A stretch of DNA of 64,000 nt. Source: Allorhodoferax sp032337135. GTDB lineage: Bacteria > Pseudomonadota > Gammaproteobacteria > Burkholderiales > Burkholderiaceae_C. Shown one piece after another: positions 12,097 to 21,975 of this stretch. Location of the stretch: the NCBI RefSeq assembly GCF_032337135.1, contig NZ_JAVXZZ010000001.1, forward strand, positions 930,001 through 994,000, given 5' to 3'. A program made the position numbers and the translations under genes. The notes under the pieces were generated by a model. That model saw nothing but the letters and a program-made list of their open reading frames with translations. It was not told the origin of the DNA and did not search any database. Numbering within the stretch: the first letter of the stretch is position 1; each line of letters begins with the position of its first letter.

Positions 12097-12936
12097 TCAG
12101 GCGCGCGCCGCGTGCAGGCTGTCGCGGGTGCGCTGGGCTTCGCGCCGGGCGGCCTGCGCGTAGTCGGCTTCAGCGCTGGCATACAGGATGGCGCGCGACG
12201 AATTGACCGCGATCGGGCCGGTGGTGCCGGATGCGTCACCACGCCATCCGGCGCGAACCGTCGCGACTGCATCGCCGCCTTGGGCGCCGACGCCGGGGAT
12301 CAGCAGTGGCAAGGTCGGGGCCAGCGCACGCACGCGCTCGATCTCGGCCGGGTAGGTTGCACCCACCACCAGCCCGAGCTGGCCATTGAGGTTCCAGGGG
12401 CCTTGCGCCAGCGCGGCGATGTGTTCGTACAGGCGCGGCTGGCCGGGAATGTCACGCAGCGCTTGCGGCTGGAAGTCGTCCCCCCCGGGGTTGGAGGTGC
12501 GGCACAGCAGGAATGCACCCTTGCCGTGGTATTTCAGGTAGGGCTGCACCGAATCGAAGCCCATGAAGGGAGACAGGGTGACCGCGTCAGCGCCATAGCG
12601 CTCAAACGCCTCGCGCGCATACTGCTCGGCCGTGCTGCCGATGTCGCCACGCTTGGCGTCCAGGATGATGGGAACACCCGGCGCCGTGCGGCGCATATGC
12701 TCCATCAGCCGCTCCAGCTGGGCTTCGGCACCGTGGGCGGCAAAGTACGCAATCTGGGGCTTGAAAGCCATGGCCAGATCGGCCGTCGCGTCCACGATGG
12801 CCGCACAGAAATCGTAGATGTACGCGGCGTCACCTCGCATGTGCACCGGAAACTTCGCCGGCTCCGGGTCCAACCCCACACACAGCATGGACTGGTTGCG
12901 CCGTTCGGCAGCCGCAAGTTTTTCGAGGAACGTCAT
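12097..12936 (-). CDS. pyrF: orotidine-5'-phosphate decarboxylase (PyrF)
   Basis: This enzyme converts OMP to UMP, the last step of de novo pyrimidine synthesis. It is 279 residues, of the longer type 2 form. The catalytic block LDAKRGDIG lies at 92-100, and the C-terminal phosphate-binding segment is LLIPGVGAQGG. It lies 45 bases downstream of the uracil-glycosylase-like gene in the same direction, so it may be read through from the tsaB operon. Confidence 0.97.
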   Translation of the reverse strand: MTFLEKLAAAERRNQSMLCVGLDPEPAKFPVHMRGDAAYIYDFCAAIVDATADLAMAFKPQIAYFAAHGAEAQLERLMEHMRRTAPGVPIILDAKRGDIGSTAEQYAREAFERYGADAVTLSPFMGFDSVQPYLKYHGKGAFLLCRTSNPGGDDFQPQALRDIPGQPRLYEHIAALAQGPWNLNGQLGLVVGATYPAEIERVRALAPTLPLLIPGVGAQGGDAVATVRAGWRGDASGTTGPIAVNSSRAILYASAEADYAQAARREAQRTRDSLHAARA

Positions 12937-12981
12937 GGTCTTTTCTGGGGTAGTGGGGGCGGAGGTCGATTGTAGGCAGGC

Positions 12982-13815
12982 CTATGCCGCCTCCAGGGTG
13001 TCGAGCGCCAGGCACAGGTCTGCCCAGGCCTTGGCTTTGGCGGCACTGTTGCGCAGCAGGATGGTCGGCGGGTAGGTCACCACGGTCGGCAACCCCTCGA
13101 ACCGATGGACTTGGCCACGCAGGTGGTCCAGCGCCATGGAGGCGGTGGTCGCACCCGGCTGCGCCACCAGCTGCTGGGCAAAGCGCCCCATGAGCAGCAC
13201 CATCCGCGGCTTGACCAAGGCGATCTCGGCGCGCAGGTGCACCCGGCATTGCTGCAGGTCGTCGGCCGTGGGCAGGATGGCATGCGGCACCCGGCATTTG
13301 GTCACGGTGGTCACATAGGCACCCCGGGCACCTTCGGCGCTGCGGGACACCCCCACGGCCTTGAGCATGTTGTCCAGCAGCACGGCAGCGTCGCCCGTGA
13401 CCGGTTGCTGCTGGCGCTCCTGCTCTTCCTCCGGCGGGTCCAGCACCACCAGCCAGTCGGCCTGCACCGGATGGGCCGGTGCCTGCATCGCGCAGCGGCT
13501 GCGCCCGGCATGCTGGGGGCAGGCCTGGCACTGTGCCACCTGCTCGACCAGGGCAGGCCAGTCGCCCGCCAGCGCTGGGGAAAACGCAGCGGGGGCGGCT
13601 ACGGGAGCGACCGGTGCCACCGGCGGCACCGGTGCGGCCGCAGGCACCGGGGTCCGGACAGGTGCGGGTGCCTGTGCCATCGGAGGCGTTCGGCTGCCTG
13701 GGCTGTCGGCACTGGCGGGGGCGGCAGCCACAGCGAAGTCGGTCCCGGGCAGCCACACGGTGACGCCCATTTCCTTGAGCATGGCGCGCTGGCGGTTATC
13801 GAGGTGCAGGCTCAT
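12982..13815 (-). CDS. uracil-DNA glycosylase family 4-like protein, catalytic motifs degenerate
   Basis: A 277-residue protein. Residues 30-80 are a low-complexity Pro/Ala/Val linker; the glycosylase-like domain follows. The four iron-sulfur cysteines of family 4 enzymes appear to be kept (Cys96, Cys99, Cys174, Cys190). The catalytic motifs are not: the usual GxAPGxxE is LDPPEEE at 125-131, and the usual HPSxLLR is PPTILLR at 249-255, so the active-site histidine is lost. It may be a DNA-binding or structural relative rather than an active uracil excision enzyme. Its ATG overlaps the rimI stop by 4 bases (ATGA), fixing the start and placing it in the tsaB-rimI operon. Confidence 0.85.
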   Translation of the reverse strand: MSLHLDNRQRAMLKEMGVTVWLPGTDFAVAAAPASADSPGSRTPPMAQAPAPVRTPVPAAAPVPPVAPVAPVAAPAAFSPALAGDWPALVEQVAQCQACPQHAGRSRCAMQAPAHPVQADWLVVLDPPEEEQERQQQPVTGDAAVLLDNMLKAVGVSRSAEGARGAYVTTVTKCRVPHAILPTADDLQQCRVHLRAEIALVKPRMVLLMGRFAQQLVAQPGATTASMALDHLRGQVHRFEGLPTVVTYPPTILLRNSAAKAKAWADLCLALDTLEAA

Positions 13816-14294
13816 GGGTGTTCGCTTTCGTCCAGGGGGCAGTACATCACCAGCGCATCCTCGCGCGCCGGGCCCAGGCCCGGGTAGTAATCCTTGCGCA
13901 CGTTGACACGCTCGAAGCCCAGGCCTTCGTAGAGCCGGATGGCGCGCGTATTGCTTACCCGCACTTCCAGCCAGATGCGCTGCGCCGCCACTTGCATGGC
14001 CCAGCGTTTGAGCGCGGCCATCAGGGTGCGCGCATGGCCCTGCCCCTGGTGCTCGGGCGCCACGGTGATGTTGAGCAGGTGTGCCTCGCCCACGCCCTGC
14101 ATGGCCACGAAGTAGCCCAGCACGGCACCGTCGCGCACCAGCATCTGGGCCTCGTAGCCGCTGGCCAGTGCGTCGAGGAAGTGGGTGCGGGTCCAGGGAT
14201 GGTCATAGGCACGCGCCTCGATGTGCAGCACGCTGTCGAGCGCTGGCGCCAGCAGGGGCGCGAATGTCGGATCAGCCAGTGCGGATTCAGCCAT
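13812..14294 (-). CDS. rimI: ribosomal protein S18-alanine N-acetyltransferase (RimI)
   Basis: A GNAT acetyltransferase of 160 residues, predicted to acetylate the N-terminal alanine of ribosomal protein S18. The acetyl-CoA-binding loop is QGQGHA at 83-88, preceded by the strand LLNITVAP, and the YEGLGFE segment is typical of RimI. The ATG at 14294 was chosen because homologues start here. It overlaps the end of tsaB by 8 bases; upstream extension would read antisense-like residues inside tsaB. The tsaB-rimI pairing is common in proteobacteria. Confidence 0.93.
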   Translation of the reverse strand: MAESALADPTFAPLLAPALDSVLHIEARAYDHPWTRTHFLDALASGYEAQMLVRDGAVLGYFVAMQGVGEAHLLNITVAPEHQGQGHARTLMAALKRWAMQVAAQRIWLEVRVSNTRAIRLYEGLGFERVNVRKDYYPGLGPAREDALVMYCPLDESEHP

Positions 14295-15021
14295 GGTTAC
14301 TCCGCTGCGCAACCTGCAAGGCCTTTTCGCGTTCGCGCTCGGCCGTGGTCTTGGCCACCTTGTCGCGCACGTACAGCGGCAAGGCCTGCTCCGGTGGCAC
14401 CGCCTGCCCCTGGTGCAGCAGGCCTGGCGCCAACTGCAGCAGGGCACGGGCACTGGGCAAGGCCGCGACGCAGGGCAGGCTACGTCCCGCCAGGGCAGAC
14501 TCCACCCGCCCTGGATAGACGGGAAACACGTTGCCGGCCAGACACTGCACCGACTCCGGCACCACGACCGACTGCGGTGCACACAGCTGGATCTCGCCCT
14601 CGGCATGCCAGTCAACCCCATCCCAGCGCCACGGCGCGGCGTAGACCTCGTCCATGCGGGCGTCCAGCAGGGACAGCACCACGAATTCGGGCACGTTGGG
14701 CGCGTGCTGCAGGCGCGCGTCTTCGGCCACCGCCAGCAGGGAGTTCACGGGCAGTACCGGCAGGTCTGCCCCCAGGGCCAGGCCCTGTGCCACCGCACAG
14801 GCGGTGCGCAGGCCGGTGAAGGAGCCGGGGCCGGCACCGAACACCACGGCGTCGAGTTGCGCCATCGCCAGCCCGGCCTGCGCCAACAGCGACTGCACGC
14901 CGGCAATCAGGCCGAACGAGGCCTGTGCCCCGCCCGCGCCGGTATGCACATGGACGCCCCCCCCGGCGGCCACGCCGATGGAGAGCACTTCGGTGCTGGT
15001 ATCAAACGCCAATAGCTTCAT
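14287..15021 (-). CDS. tsaB: tRNA threonylcarbamoyladenosine biosynthesis protein TsaB
   Basis: TsaB is the dimerisation partner of TsaD in the complex that adds threonylcarbamoyl to A37 of ANN-decoding tRNAs. The 244-residue protein has the ASKHA-fold start LLAFDTST and the family block GAGPGSFTGLR at 62-72. It is the first gene of an overlapping run tsaB-rimI-UDG-like, followed by pyrF. The 198-base intergenic region upstream should hold its promoter. TsaC, which supplies the threonylcarbamoyl-AMP, is encoded at 20.9-22.0 kb in this window. Confidence 0.95.
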   Translation of the reverse strand: MKLLAFDTSTEVLSIGVAAGGGVHVHTGAGGAQASFGLIAGVQSLLAQAGLAMAQLDAVVFGAGPGSFTGLRTACAVAQGLALGADLPVLPVNSLLAVAEDARLQHAPNVPEFVVLSLLDARMDEVYAAPWRWDGVDWHAEGEIQLCAPQSVVVPESVQCLAGNVFPVYPGRVESALAGRSLPCVAALPSARALLQLAPGLLHQGQAVPPEQALPLYVRDKVAKTTAEREREKALQVAQRSNHG

Positions 15022-15219
15022 TTACTGATCAAATCAGGCCGTAGCCCGCATATTCATTGTGCAATGCGCTTTCATTTCAATAGCGCCCGACCACCCCACC
15101 GGACAGCTGCACACCCTCGCAGTGGCTTTCTCGCGACGCTCGGGACGACAAACCATTATCGCGGCACGGCAGGAGGATAATGGGCAGCTGTTCCCACACG
15201 ACCATGGAGTGATTGCAGC

Positions 15220-15441
15220 ATGTTTCCCGAGCACCGCGAACTGATTACGCAACTGAAGAACAACGACCACCACTTCACCCGCCTGTTCGACAAGCACAAC
15301 GAACTGGACCAGAAGATCAAGAACATGGAAAGCCACGTCGAGGCGGGTAGCCCGGTGGAAATCGAAACCCTGAAGAAGGAAAAGCTGGCCCTCAAGGACC
15401 AGCTCTACGTGATCCTGCAGAAAGCTGCTGGCAAGGCCTGA
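15220..15441 (+). CDS. DUF465 (YdcH-like) small coiled-coil protein
   Basis: A 73-residue protein starting MFPEHRELI, matching the YdcH/DUF465 family of short, highly charged, helical proteins. The whole sequence is predicted helix or coiled coil (heptads around LDQKIKNME and LKKEKLALKDQL). The family has no assigned function. It is monocistronic: a strong intrinsic terminator follows at 15509-15530, before dacB. Confidence 0.88.
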   Translation: MFPEHRELITQLKNNDHHFTRLFDKHNELDQKIKNMESHVEAGSPVEIETLKKEKLALKDQLYVILQKAAGKA

Positions 15442-15508
15442 CGGCCGCCCCTCGGGGGCTGGCCACGGTGACCGCCTCCAAACAACGGCACAATCCACGT
15501 GCCACGAT

Positions 15509-15530
15509 GCGCCCTTCGGGGCGCTTTTTC
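15509..15530 (+). terminator. intrinsic terminator after the DUF465 gene
   Basis: A perfect 6-bp stem, GCGCCC/GGGCGC, closed by a TTCG tetraloop (15509-15524) and followed by TTTTTC. This is a textbook rho-independent terminator. It lies 21 bases before dacB, so dacB needs its own promoter or read-through. Confidence 0.9.
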
Positions 15531-15550
15531 TTTCTGCCACCGGATTTGCC

Positions 15551-17035
15551 ATGTTCTTCCGCCCCAGCCGCTACCGTCTGTTCTGCCTGCGCTCGGCGAT
15601 GGCCGCTGGTCTGGTCTGGACCGCCCTCGTGGTCGGCGCCCAACCGCTACCCGCCGAGGTGCAGGCCGCACTGGCCCGGGCCAAGGTCCCGCCAGAGAGC
15701 GTCGCCATGCTGGTGACCGAAGTGCAGGGCAACGGCAACGCGCGCCTGGCCCACCGCGCCGGCATCCCCATGAACCCTGCGTCGGTCATGAAGCTGGTGA
15801 CGACCTCGGCCGCGCTGGACCTGCTGGGCCCGACCTACCAGTGGAAGACCCCGGTGTACCTGGAGGGCCCGGTACGCGATGGTGTGCTGCAGGGCAACCT
15901 CGTCATCAAGGGTCAGGGCGACCCCAAGCTGGTGCTGGAGCGGATCTGGCTGCTGCTGCGCAGGGTGCAGGGCCTGGGCATTCAGACCGTGGCAGGCGAC
16001 ATCGTGCTCGACAGGAGTGCGTTCGAGGTGGCCCCGGTGGACCCCTCGCAGTTCGATGGCGAACCGCTGCGGCCCTACAACGCCACGCCCGACGCCCTGC
16101 TGCTGAACTACAAGGCCTTGGTCATGACCTTCACGCCAGACCTCGAGACCGGGGTGGCCCGGGTGCAGTACGACCCGCCACTGGCCGGAGTGCAGCTACC
16201 CGCCACCGTGCCGCTGCTGCGCAATGGCGACAAGGGCAACGACTGCAGCGACTATCGCGCCAGCCTCAAAGCCGACTTTGCCGACCCCACCCGCATCCGC
16301 TTCGGCGGCGCGTACCCGGCCAGCTGCGGCGAGCGCACCTGGCCGGTTGCCTACGCCGACCCCGCCAGCTACAGCCTGCGCGCGGTGCAGGGCCTGTGGC
16401 AGTACATGGGTGGCAAGCTGCAGGGCATTGTGCGCTTCGGCACGCTGGGCAACCCGGCGGCCAAGCCCGCATTTGAGGCCGGGTCGGAGCCGCTGGCGCT
16501 GATCGTGCGCGACATCAACAAGTACAGCAACAACGTCATGGCCCAGCAGCTGTTCCTGACGCTGGGTCGCGCCGCGAGCGATGCCGCCCCCGAGAGCGAA
16601 GGTGTCGCCCTGCAGGGCAGCGCCAGCTTTGCACGCTCGCAGCAGGCCGTGGGCCAGTGGTGGCAAAGCCGCCTGCCCGGGGTGGCCGCGCCGGAACTGG
16701 AGAACGGCTCGGGCTTGTCCCGGCGTGAACGCATCAGCGCCCATGCCCTGGCCCGCCTGCTGCAGCTGGGGTTTGCGTCGCCCTGGATGCCCGAGCTGAT
16801 GGCCTCGCTGCCGATCTCGGGCGTGGACGGCACCCTGAAGCGCATGAAGAACCGCGCCCAGGGCAGTGCCCACCTCAAGACCGGCAGCCTGCGCGACGTC
16901 ACTGCCCTCGGGGGTTTTGTGCTGGGCGCCAGCGGCAAGCGCTATGTGCTGGTAGCCTTGGTGAATCACCCCAACGCCATCGCCGCGCGACCCGCCCTCG
17001 AAGCCCTGGTGGAATGGGCGGCACGCGACCAATAG
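15551..17035 (+). CDS. dacB: D-alanyl-D-alanine carboxypeptidase/endopeptidase (PBP4)
   Basis: A 494-residue class C low-molecular-mass penicillin-binding protein that trims peptide cross-links in the periplasm. It has an N-terminal signal peptide (about 1-30). The three active-site motifs are intact: SVMK (78-81), SNN (326-328) and KTG (443-445). The large insertion between the first two motifs is typical of PBP4. It is followed after 8 bases by the SemiSWEET gene. Confidence 0.95.
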   Translation: MFFRPSRYRLFCLRSAMAAGLVWTALVVGAQPLPAEVQAALARAKVPPESVAMLVTEVQGNGNARLAHRAGIPMNPASVMKLVTTSAALDLLGPTYQWKTPVYLEGPVRDGVLQGNLVIKGQGDPKLVLERIWLLLRRVQGLGIQTVAGDIVLDRSAFEVAPVDPSQFDGEPLRPYNATPDALLLNYKALVMTFTPDLETGVARVQYDPPLAGVQLPATVPLLRNGDKGNDCSDYRASLKADFADPTRIRFGGAYPASCGERTWPVAYADPASYSLRAVQGLWQYMGGKLQGIVRFGTLGNPAAKPAFEAGSEPLALIVRDINKYSNNVMAQQLFLTLGRAASDAAPESEGVALQGSASFARSQQAVGQWWQSRLPGVAAPELENGSGLSRRERISAHALARLLQLGFASPWMPELMASLPISGVDGTLKRMKNRAQGSAHLKTGSLRDVTALGGFVLGASGKRYVLVALVNHPNAIAARPALEALVEWAARDQ

Positions 17036-17043
17036 CCAAGCCC

Positions 17044-17328
17044 ATGCAACTCACCGACATCTTCGGCTTCCTGGCCGCCACCCTCACCACCGCCAGCTTC
17101 ATACCGCAGGCACTGCATACCTTCCGCACCAAGGACGTGCGCGGCATCTCGCTGGGCATGTACTCGGCCTTCACCACCGGCGTGGCGCTGTGGCTGGTCT
17201 ATGGGTGGATGCTGGGCGAAATGCCGATCGTGATTGCCAATGCGATCACGTTATCACTGGCGTTGGCCATCCTCATCATGAAACTGCGCTACCACGAGGA
17301 CAAGCCTTCGGGTACTGATCGGCCCTGA
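17044..17328 (+). CDS. SemiSWEET-type PQ-loop transporter
   Basis: A 94-residue membrane protein with three hydrophobic segments and the PQ motif in ASFIPQAL near residue 20, as in bacterial SemiSWEET sugar transporters that work as dimers. The ATG at 17044 (MQLTDIF) was chosen because family members start just before the first helix. The substrate is unknown. It sits between dacB and a TfoX C-terminal-domain gene on the same strand, 8 and 6 bases apart, so the three may share a transcript. Confidence 0.87.
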   Translation: MQLTDIFGFLAATLTTASFIPQALHTFRTKDVRGISLGMYSAFTTGVALWLVYGWMLGEMPIVIANAITLSLALAILIMKLRYHEDKPSGTDRP

Positions 17329-17334
17329 AGCACG

Positions 17335-17667
17335 ATGGACCGAAGAAGCACCGCCGACTTGCCAAGCACCGATCCTGCAGGACAGAAGCTGGCACAGGCT
17401 GCGGGACTGGGGCCGAAATCCGCCGACATGCTGGCAGCGGCGGGCATCGACAGCATGCAAACCCTGCGCCACCTGGGTTCCGTTGCTGCCTACATCAAGG
17501 TACGTCAAACCAACCCACGCGCGTCGCTCAATCTGCTGTGGGCACTGGAGGGGGCGATCTCGGGGTTGCACTGGCAGCAGGTGGCCCGCGAACACCGCAC
17601 TAGCCTGCTGCTGGCGCTGGAGCAGCTGCAGTCGCAAGCACGCCGCGGCAAGGGCCCTGCGCGCTGA
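17335..17667 (+). CDS. stand-alone TfoX C-terminal domain protein
   Basis: A 110-residue protein. After an unstructured start (1-17), the sequence LGPKSADMLAAAGIDS and the following helices match the C-terminal domain of TfoX/Sxy, a helix-hairpin-helix-like fold. The N-terminal TfoX domain is absent, so a competence-regulator role should not be assumed. It is six bases downstream of the SemiSWEET gene and the last gene of the dacB group. The start is unsupported by a clear ribosome-binding site. Confidence 0.8.
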   Translation: MDRRSTADLPSTDPAGQKLAQAAGLGPKSADMLAAAGIDSMQTLRHLGSVAAYIKVRQTNPRASLNLLWALEGAISGLHWQQVAREHRTSLLLALEQLQSQARRGKGPAR

Positions 17668-17732
17668 GACGCGTTGCGGCACCCCTGCGCGTCAACGGAC
17701 ATGGGAAGCGGCCAGCGCCCCCTGTCCAAGCC

Positions 17733-18014
17733 TCAGCCGTCGGGGAGCAGGTGGCAAGATTGCGCAGGCCTGTCCGAGGGGCCGACTGCCAGGGCCTTGA
17801 TGGCCGCGACATGCTCGGCCTTGCGTCCCGCAAGGTACCCCGCCTCCAGGGCCCGGTCCAGCAAATGATGGGCTTCCTGTCGCGTCAGGGCCAGGTCGCC
17901 GCGGAACCATGCGTCCAAGCGCTGGAACGCCTGCCGATCGACGAAAGGAGCGTATCCAACCAAAGCCCCGGCCGAGAATCCAGCGTGAATCGACGATGAG
18001 CAATCGGATTTCAT
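17733..18014 (-). CDS. hypothetical protein downstream of groEL
   Basis: A predicted 93-residue protein starting MKSDCSSSIH, not recognised. The middle part (about 25-75) is rich in Ala, Leu, Arg and Asp and looks helical. Third-position GC is high from about codon 35 onward, which supports coding. It starts 53 bases after the groEL stop on the same strand, with a hairpin in between, and could be a weakly read-through distal gene. No strong ribosome-binding site is seen; an in-frame start nine codons upstream (18041) is also possible. Confidence 0.45.
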   Translation of the reverse strand: MKSDCSSSIHAGFSAGALVGYAPFVDRQAFQRLDAWFRGDLALTRQEAHHLLDRALEAGYLAGRKAEHVAAIKALAVGPSDRPAQSCHLLPDG

Positions 18015-18029
18015 GGAGTCTTCAGGGAC

Positions 18030-18051
18030 GGGGCGGCGCATCGACCGCCCC
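18030..18051 (-). terminator. hairpin downstream of groEL
   Basis: A 7-bp stem GGGGCGG/CCGCCCC with an 8-base loop lies about 17 bases after the groEL stop. There is no following T-run, so if it ends transcription it would be a weak or rho-assisted site. Confidence 0.4.
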
Positions 18052-18067
18052 GCCCTTGGTCACGGTA

Positions 18068-19687
<1,620 letters not shown>

Positions 19688-19719
19688 GTTCAATCTCCTG
19701 TTGCTTGGTTCTGTGGTTT

Positions 19720-20040
19720 TCAGGCGGCTTTCTTGAGGTTGCTGACATTGACGCCTTCGATGACGCCCAGAACATCCTCTTCCTTCAACACCAGCAATTC
19801 CTGGTCATCGACCTTGACCACCTGCCCCGCATACTTGCCGAAGAGCACGCGCTCGCCCTTCTGCACCTGCAGGGGCCGCACCGAGCCATCCTGCAACAAG
19901 CGCCCGGTACCGACGGCGATCACGTCGCCCTGCTCAGGCTTTTCGGCGGCCGAATCCGGAATGACGATGCCGGATGCCGTCTGTCGCTGGCTGTCCACCC
20001 GCTTAACGATAATCCGGTCGTAAAGGGGACGAATTTCCAT
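19720..20040 (-). CDS. groES: co-chaperonin GroES with extended C-terminus
   Basis: The lid of the GroEL chamber. At 106 residues it is about ten longer than usual: the normal end (near VLGVIEG) is followed by VNVSNLKKAA. The mobile loop that docks on GroEL is recognisable (RQTASGIVIPDSA, about 19-31). It is the first gene of the groES-groEL operon, 70 bases downstream of the predicted sigma32 -10 element. The extra tail, together with the unusual GroEL tail, suggests a matched variant pair. Confidence 0.95.
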   Translation of the reverse strand: MEIRPLYDRIIVKRVDSQRQTASGIVIPDSAAEKPEQGDVIAVGTGRLLQDGSVRPLQVQKGERVLFGKYAGQVVKVDDQELLVLKEEDVLGVIEGVNVSNLKKAA

Positions 20041-20109
20041 AGAGAAATCTCCTGTTCAAAATCAGATTAAAGGTAAGTGCGCCGCCCCATGGCGAGGCGA
20101 CGTTCGATG

Positions 20110-20137
20110 AAATAGGAGCGCCAGAAAGAAATTCAAG
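20110..20137 (-). promoter_or_regulatory. sigma32-like heat-shock promoter of groES-groEL
   Basis: On the minus strand, CTTGAA (20137-20132) is followed after 14 bases by TCCTATTT (20117-20110). The heat-shock consensus is CTTGAA-N11-16-CCCCATNT. The -35 is perfect and the -10 matches six of seven fixed positions when aligned as shown. The position, about 70 bases before groES, fits. No CIRCE inverted repeat was seen, so control is probably by RpoH rather than HrcA. Confidence 0.75.
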
Positions 20138-20178
20138 GGGTGGCCATTGGCACCCCTGAACACGCAGCTACGCCACCC

Positions 20179-20799
20179 TCACCCGAGGTAGATGCGCGTC
20201 TGACGCCCCAGTCGGTAGCGTGTCTCCTGCAGCCGCGTCCCGACTGCAGGCTGCACGCCCACCGGGCAGGGTGGCTCTCGGCCACCATCGCTCCCCAATG
20301 TCTCGTCGAGGGCGATACCGTTCCAGATCCCATCGCGCACCGGGCGAAAGTACCAGCGCACATAGCCCACACGCTCGCCCAGTCGCATGAGTTCCTCTCG
20401 ATCCGGAGCGTCACGCACCATCAGGGCGTCTGGATCTTCGTGCAAGGAGTCGTCGGCAAAGGCCTGGCGGCAGTCCAGGGCTTCACGCTCTGATGCACCC
20501 GCCGTACTGCACGAGCGGCGCTCCTGCCGCAGCAAGTCCCACGCGCCCAGGCGCCAAGCTGCATCCAACATGCCGTCGTCGAGTTGGGCCATGTTCTGCC
20601 ATGGATCGTTGATCTGCAGCGCCGAGCCCGGTACTGGAACCGATGCTTCCCGGGGCGACACGCCGGCCGACGCAAAGCCGAACCAGTGCAAAGCAAGCAA
20701 TACAGGCGTGTTCGGGCAAGGCACCGCGGTCAGGCTCACACCCCACAGCGGCAGCCGCATGGCCTGCGACTGCTGGTGAATGGTTTCGAACAGCTCCAT
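20179..20799 (-). CDS. conserved-looking hypothetical protein (about 206 aa)
   Basis: I do not recognise this protein. From the ATG at 20799 it reads MELFETIHQQSQAMRLPLWG; a GGAG lies nine bases upstream, which decides the start over a TTG at 20859. It is soluble, with many Trp and Arg (for example VRWYFRPVRDGIWNG near the C-terminus), and has no signal peptide or membrane segment. Codon use matches its neighbours. It lies between groES and tsaC, all on the minus strand, and is separated from tsaC by about 100 bases. Confidence 0.7.
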   Translation of the reverse strand: MELFETIHQQSQAMRLPLWGVSLTAVPCPNTPVLLALHWFGFASAGVSPREASVPVPGSALQINDPWQNMAQLDDGMLDAAWRLGAWDLLRQERRSCSTAGASEREALDCRQAFADDSLHEDPDALMVRDAPDREELMRLGERVGYVRWYFRPVRDGIWNGIALDETLGSDGGREPPCPVGVQPAVGTRLQETRYRLGRQTRIYLG

Positions 20800-20895
20800 T
20801 TCCACACACTCCATTCCAAGGACTGGAAAAATTGTGGGGAAAAGCAGAAATTTCTGCAAGCGCTGCAGGCGCTGCGCCGCGGCGGTCGCGGGGAT

Positions 20896-21957
20896 CTAGG
20901 CCGCTGCGCGCTGCAGGCGGTCACGCACGCCATCCCAGCCACTGTCCACTGGAGGTGTTTCGACCCAAATTTCACCTACGCCCCGCGCGTCCAGGGCCCG
21001 CAGCATGGCGAAGAGTTCGTGGGCCGCATCGGCGGCGACAGCAGGCATGGGCTGCACGAACACGCTGGCAGGGGCATGAACGCTGCTGCGGGCATAGACC
21101 GCAATCCGCACTGCAGTCGTGGCATCTTGCCCATCGAGCGCAGATTGCATGGAAGCGGCATCCATCAGCCGCACCCTGGCGCTGGGTGCGTAATGCGACT
21201 CCAGCGTACCTGAGGCCCGTGGCCCCGGTGCGCTGTGCGCCGGCAGCTCATCCTTCGATAGCAGCTTGCGTCCGCAGGCGGCCCACACCTGCTCCGCCGT
21301 GATCGCACCGGGGCGCAGCAGCACCGGTTCGCCGCGGGTGCAGTCGATGATGGTGGACTCGATCCCAACGTCACAGGCGCCGCCATCCAGCACCGCAATG
21401 CGGCCTTCGAACTCTTCTTCCACATGGCTCGCCAGCGTGGGGCTGACACGGCCGAACCTGTTGGCGCTGGGCGCAGCGAGGCCCCAGACCACAGACTGCC
21501 CGGAAGCAGGTGAACGCAGTGCGGACAGCACCGCCTGGGCCAGCGGGTGTGCCGGGCAACGCAGTCCGATGCTGTCCTGCCCGCCCGCCGCCGCCGCGCC
21601 CACGCCCGCTCGGCGCGGCACGATCAGCGTCAGCGGCCCGGGCCAGAACGCGGTCATGAGCGCGCGGGCGAAATCGGGAACCGCGGGGCAGTAGTGGTCC
21701 ACGCCTTCGCGCAGGGTTGCGTCGGCATGCACGCCGTCGTCGTGGCTGCGCGCTGCCAGGTGCACGATCAGCGGGTGGTCGGCGGGGCGGCCCTTGGTGG
21801 CGAAGATCTGTGCCACAGCCTGGGCGTTGTCGGCATCGGCGGCCAAGCCGTACACCGTCTCGGTAGGCATGCCAAATAAGCCGCCAGCCCGCGCTATATC
21901 TGCACAAGCCGCTACGGATTGCATAGCAGCAGCAGTGTCACCGGCAGGCAGGATCAT
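20896..21957 (-). CDS. tsaC: L-threonylcarbamoyladenylate synthase (Sua5/TsaC, long form)
   Basis: It makes threonylcarbamoyl-AMP from threonine, bicarbonate and ATP for the t6A modification of tRNA. The 353-residue protein is the two-domain Sua5 form: a YrdC-like catalytic domain (about 15-215) with PTETVYGLA, KGRPADHPL and APSANRFG, then a linker with the typical SHYAP segment and a Rossmann-like C-terminal domain. Its codons 11-16 contain a copy of the 17-nt palindrome (21911-21927), encoding AMQSVA. It starts 18 bases after purK ends, so it may be the third gene of a purE-purK-tsaC unit. Confidence 0.95.
   Translation of the reverse strand: MILPAGDTAAAMQSVAACADIARAGGLFGMPTETVYGLAADADNAQAVAQIFATKGRPADHPLIVHLAARSHDDGVHADATLREGVDHYCPAVPDFARALMTAFWPGPLTLIVPRRAGVGAAAAGGQDSIGLRCPAHPLAQAVLSALRSPASGQSVVWGLAAPSANRFGRVSPTLASHVEEEFEGRIAVLDGGACDVGIESTIIDCTRGEPVLLRPGAITAEQVWAACGRKLLSKDELPAHSAPGPRASGTLESHYAPSARVRLMDAASMQSALDGQDATTAVRIAVYARSSVHAPASVFVQPMPAVAADAAHELFAMLRALDARGVGEIWVETPPVDSGWDGVRDRLQRAAA
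21911..21927. repeat. 17-nt palindrome copy 1 (inside tsaC)
   Basis: GCTACGGATTGCATAGC, with near-perfect 5-base arms. Read in the tsaC frame on the minus strand it encodes A-M-Q-S-V followed by the first two bases of an Ala codon. Confidence 0.75.
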
Positions 21958-21975
21958 GGCAGGCGGGGCTCGACT

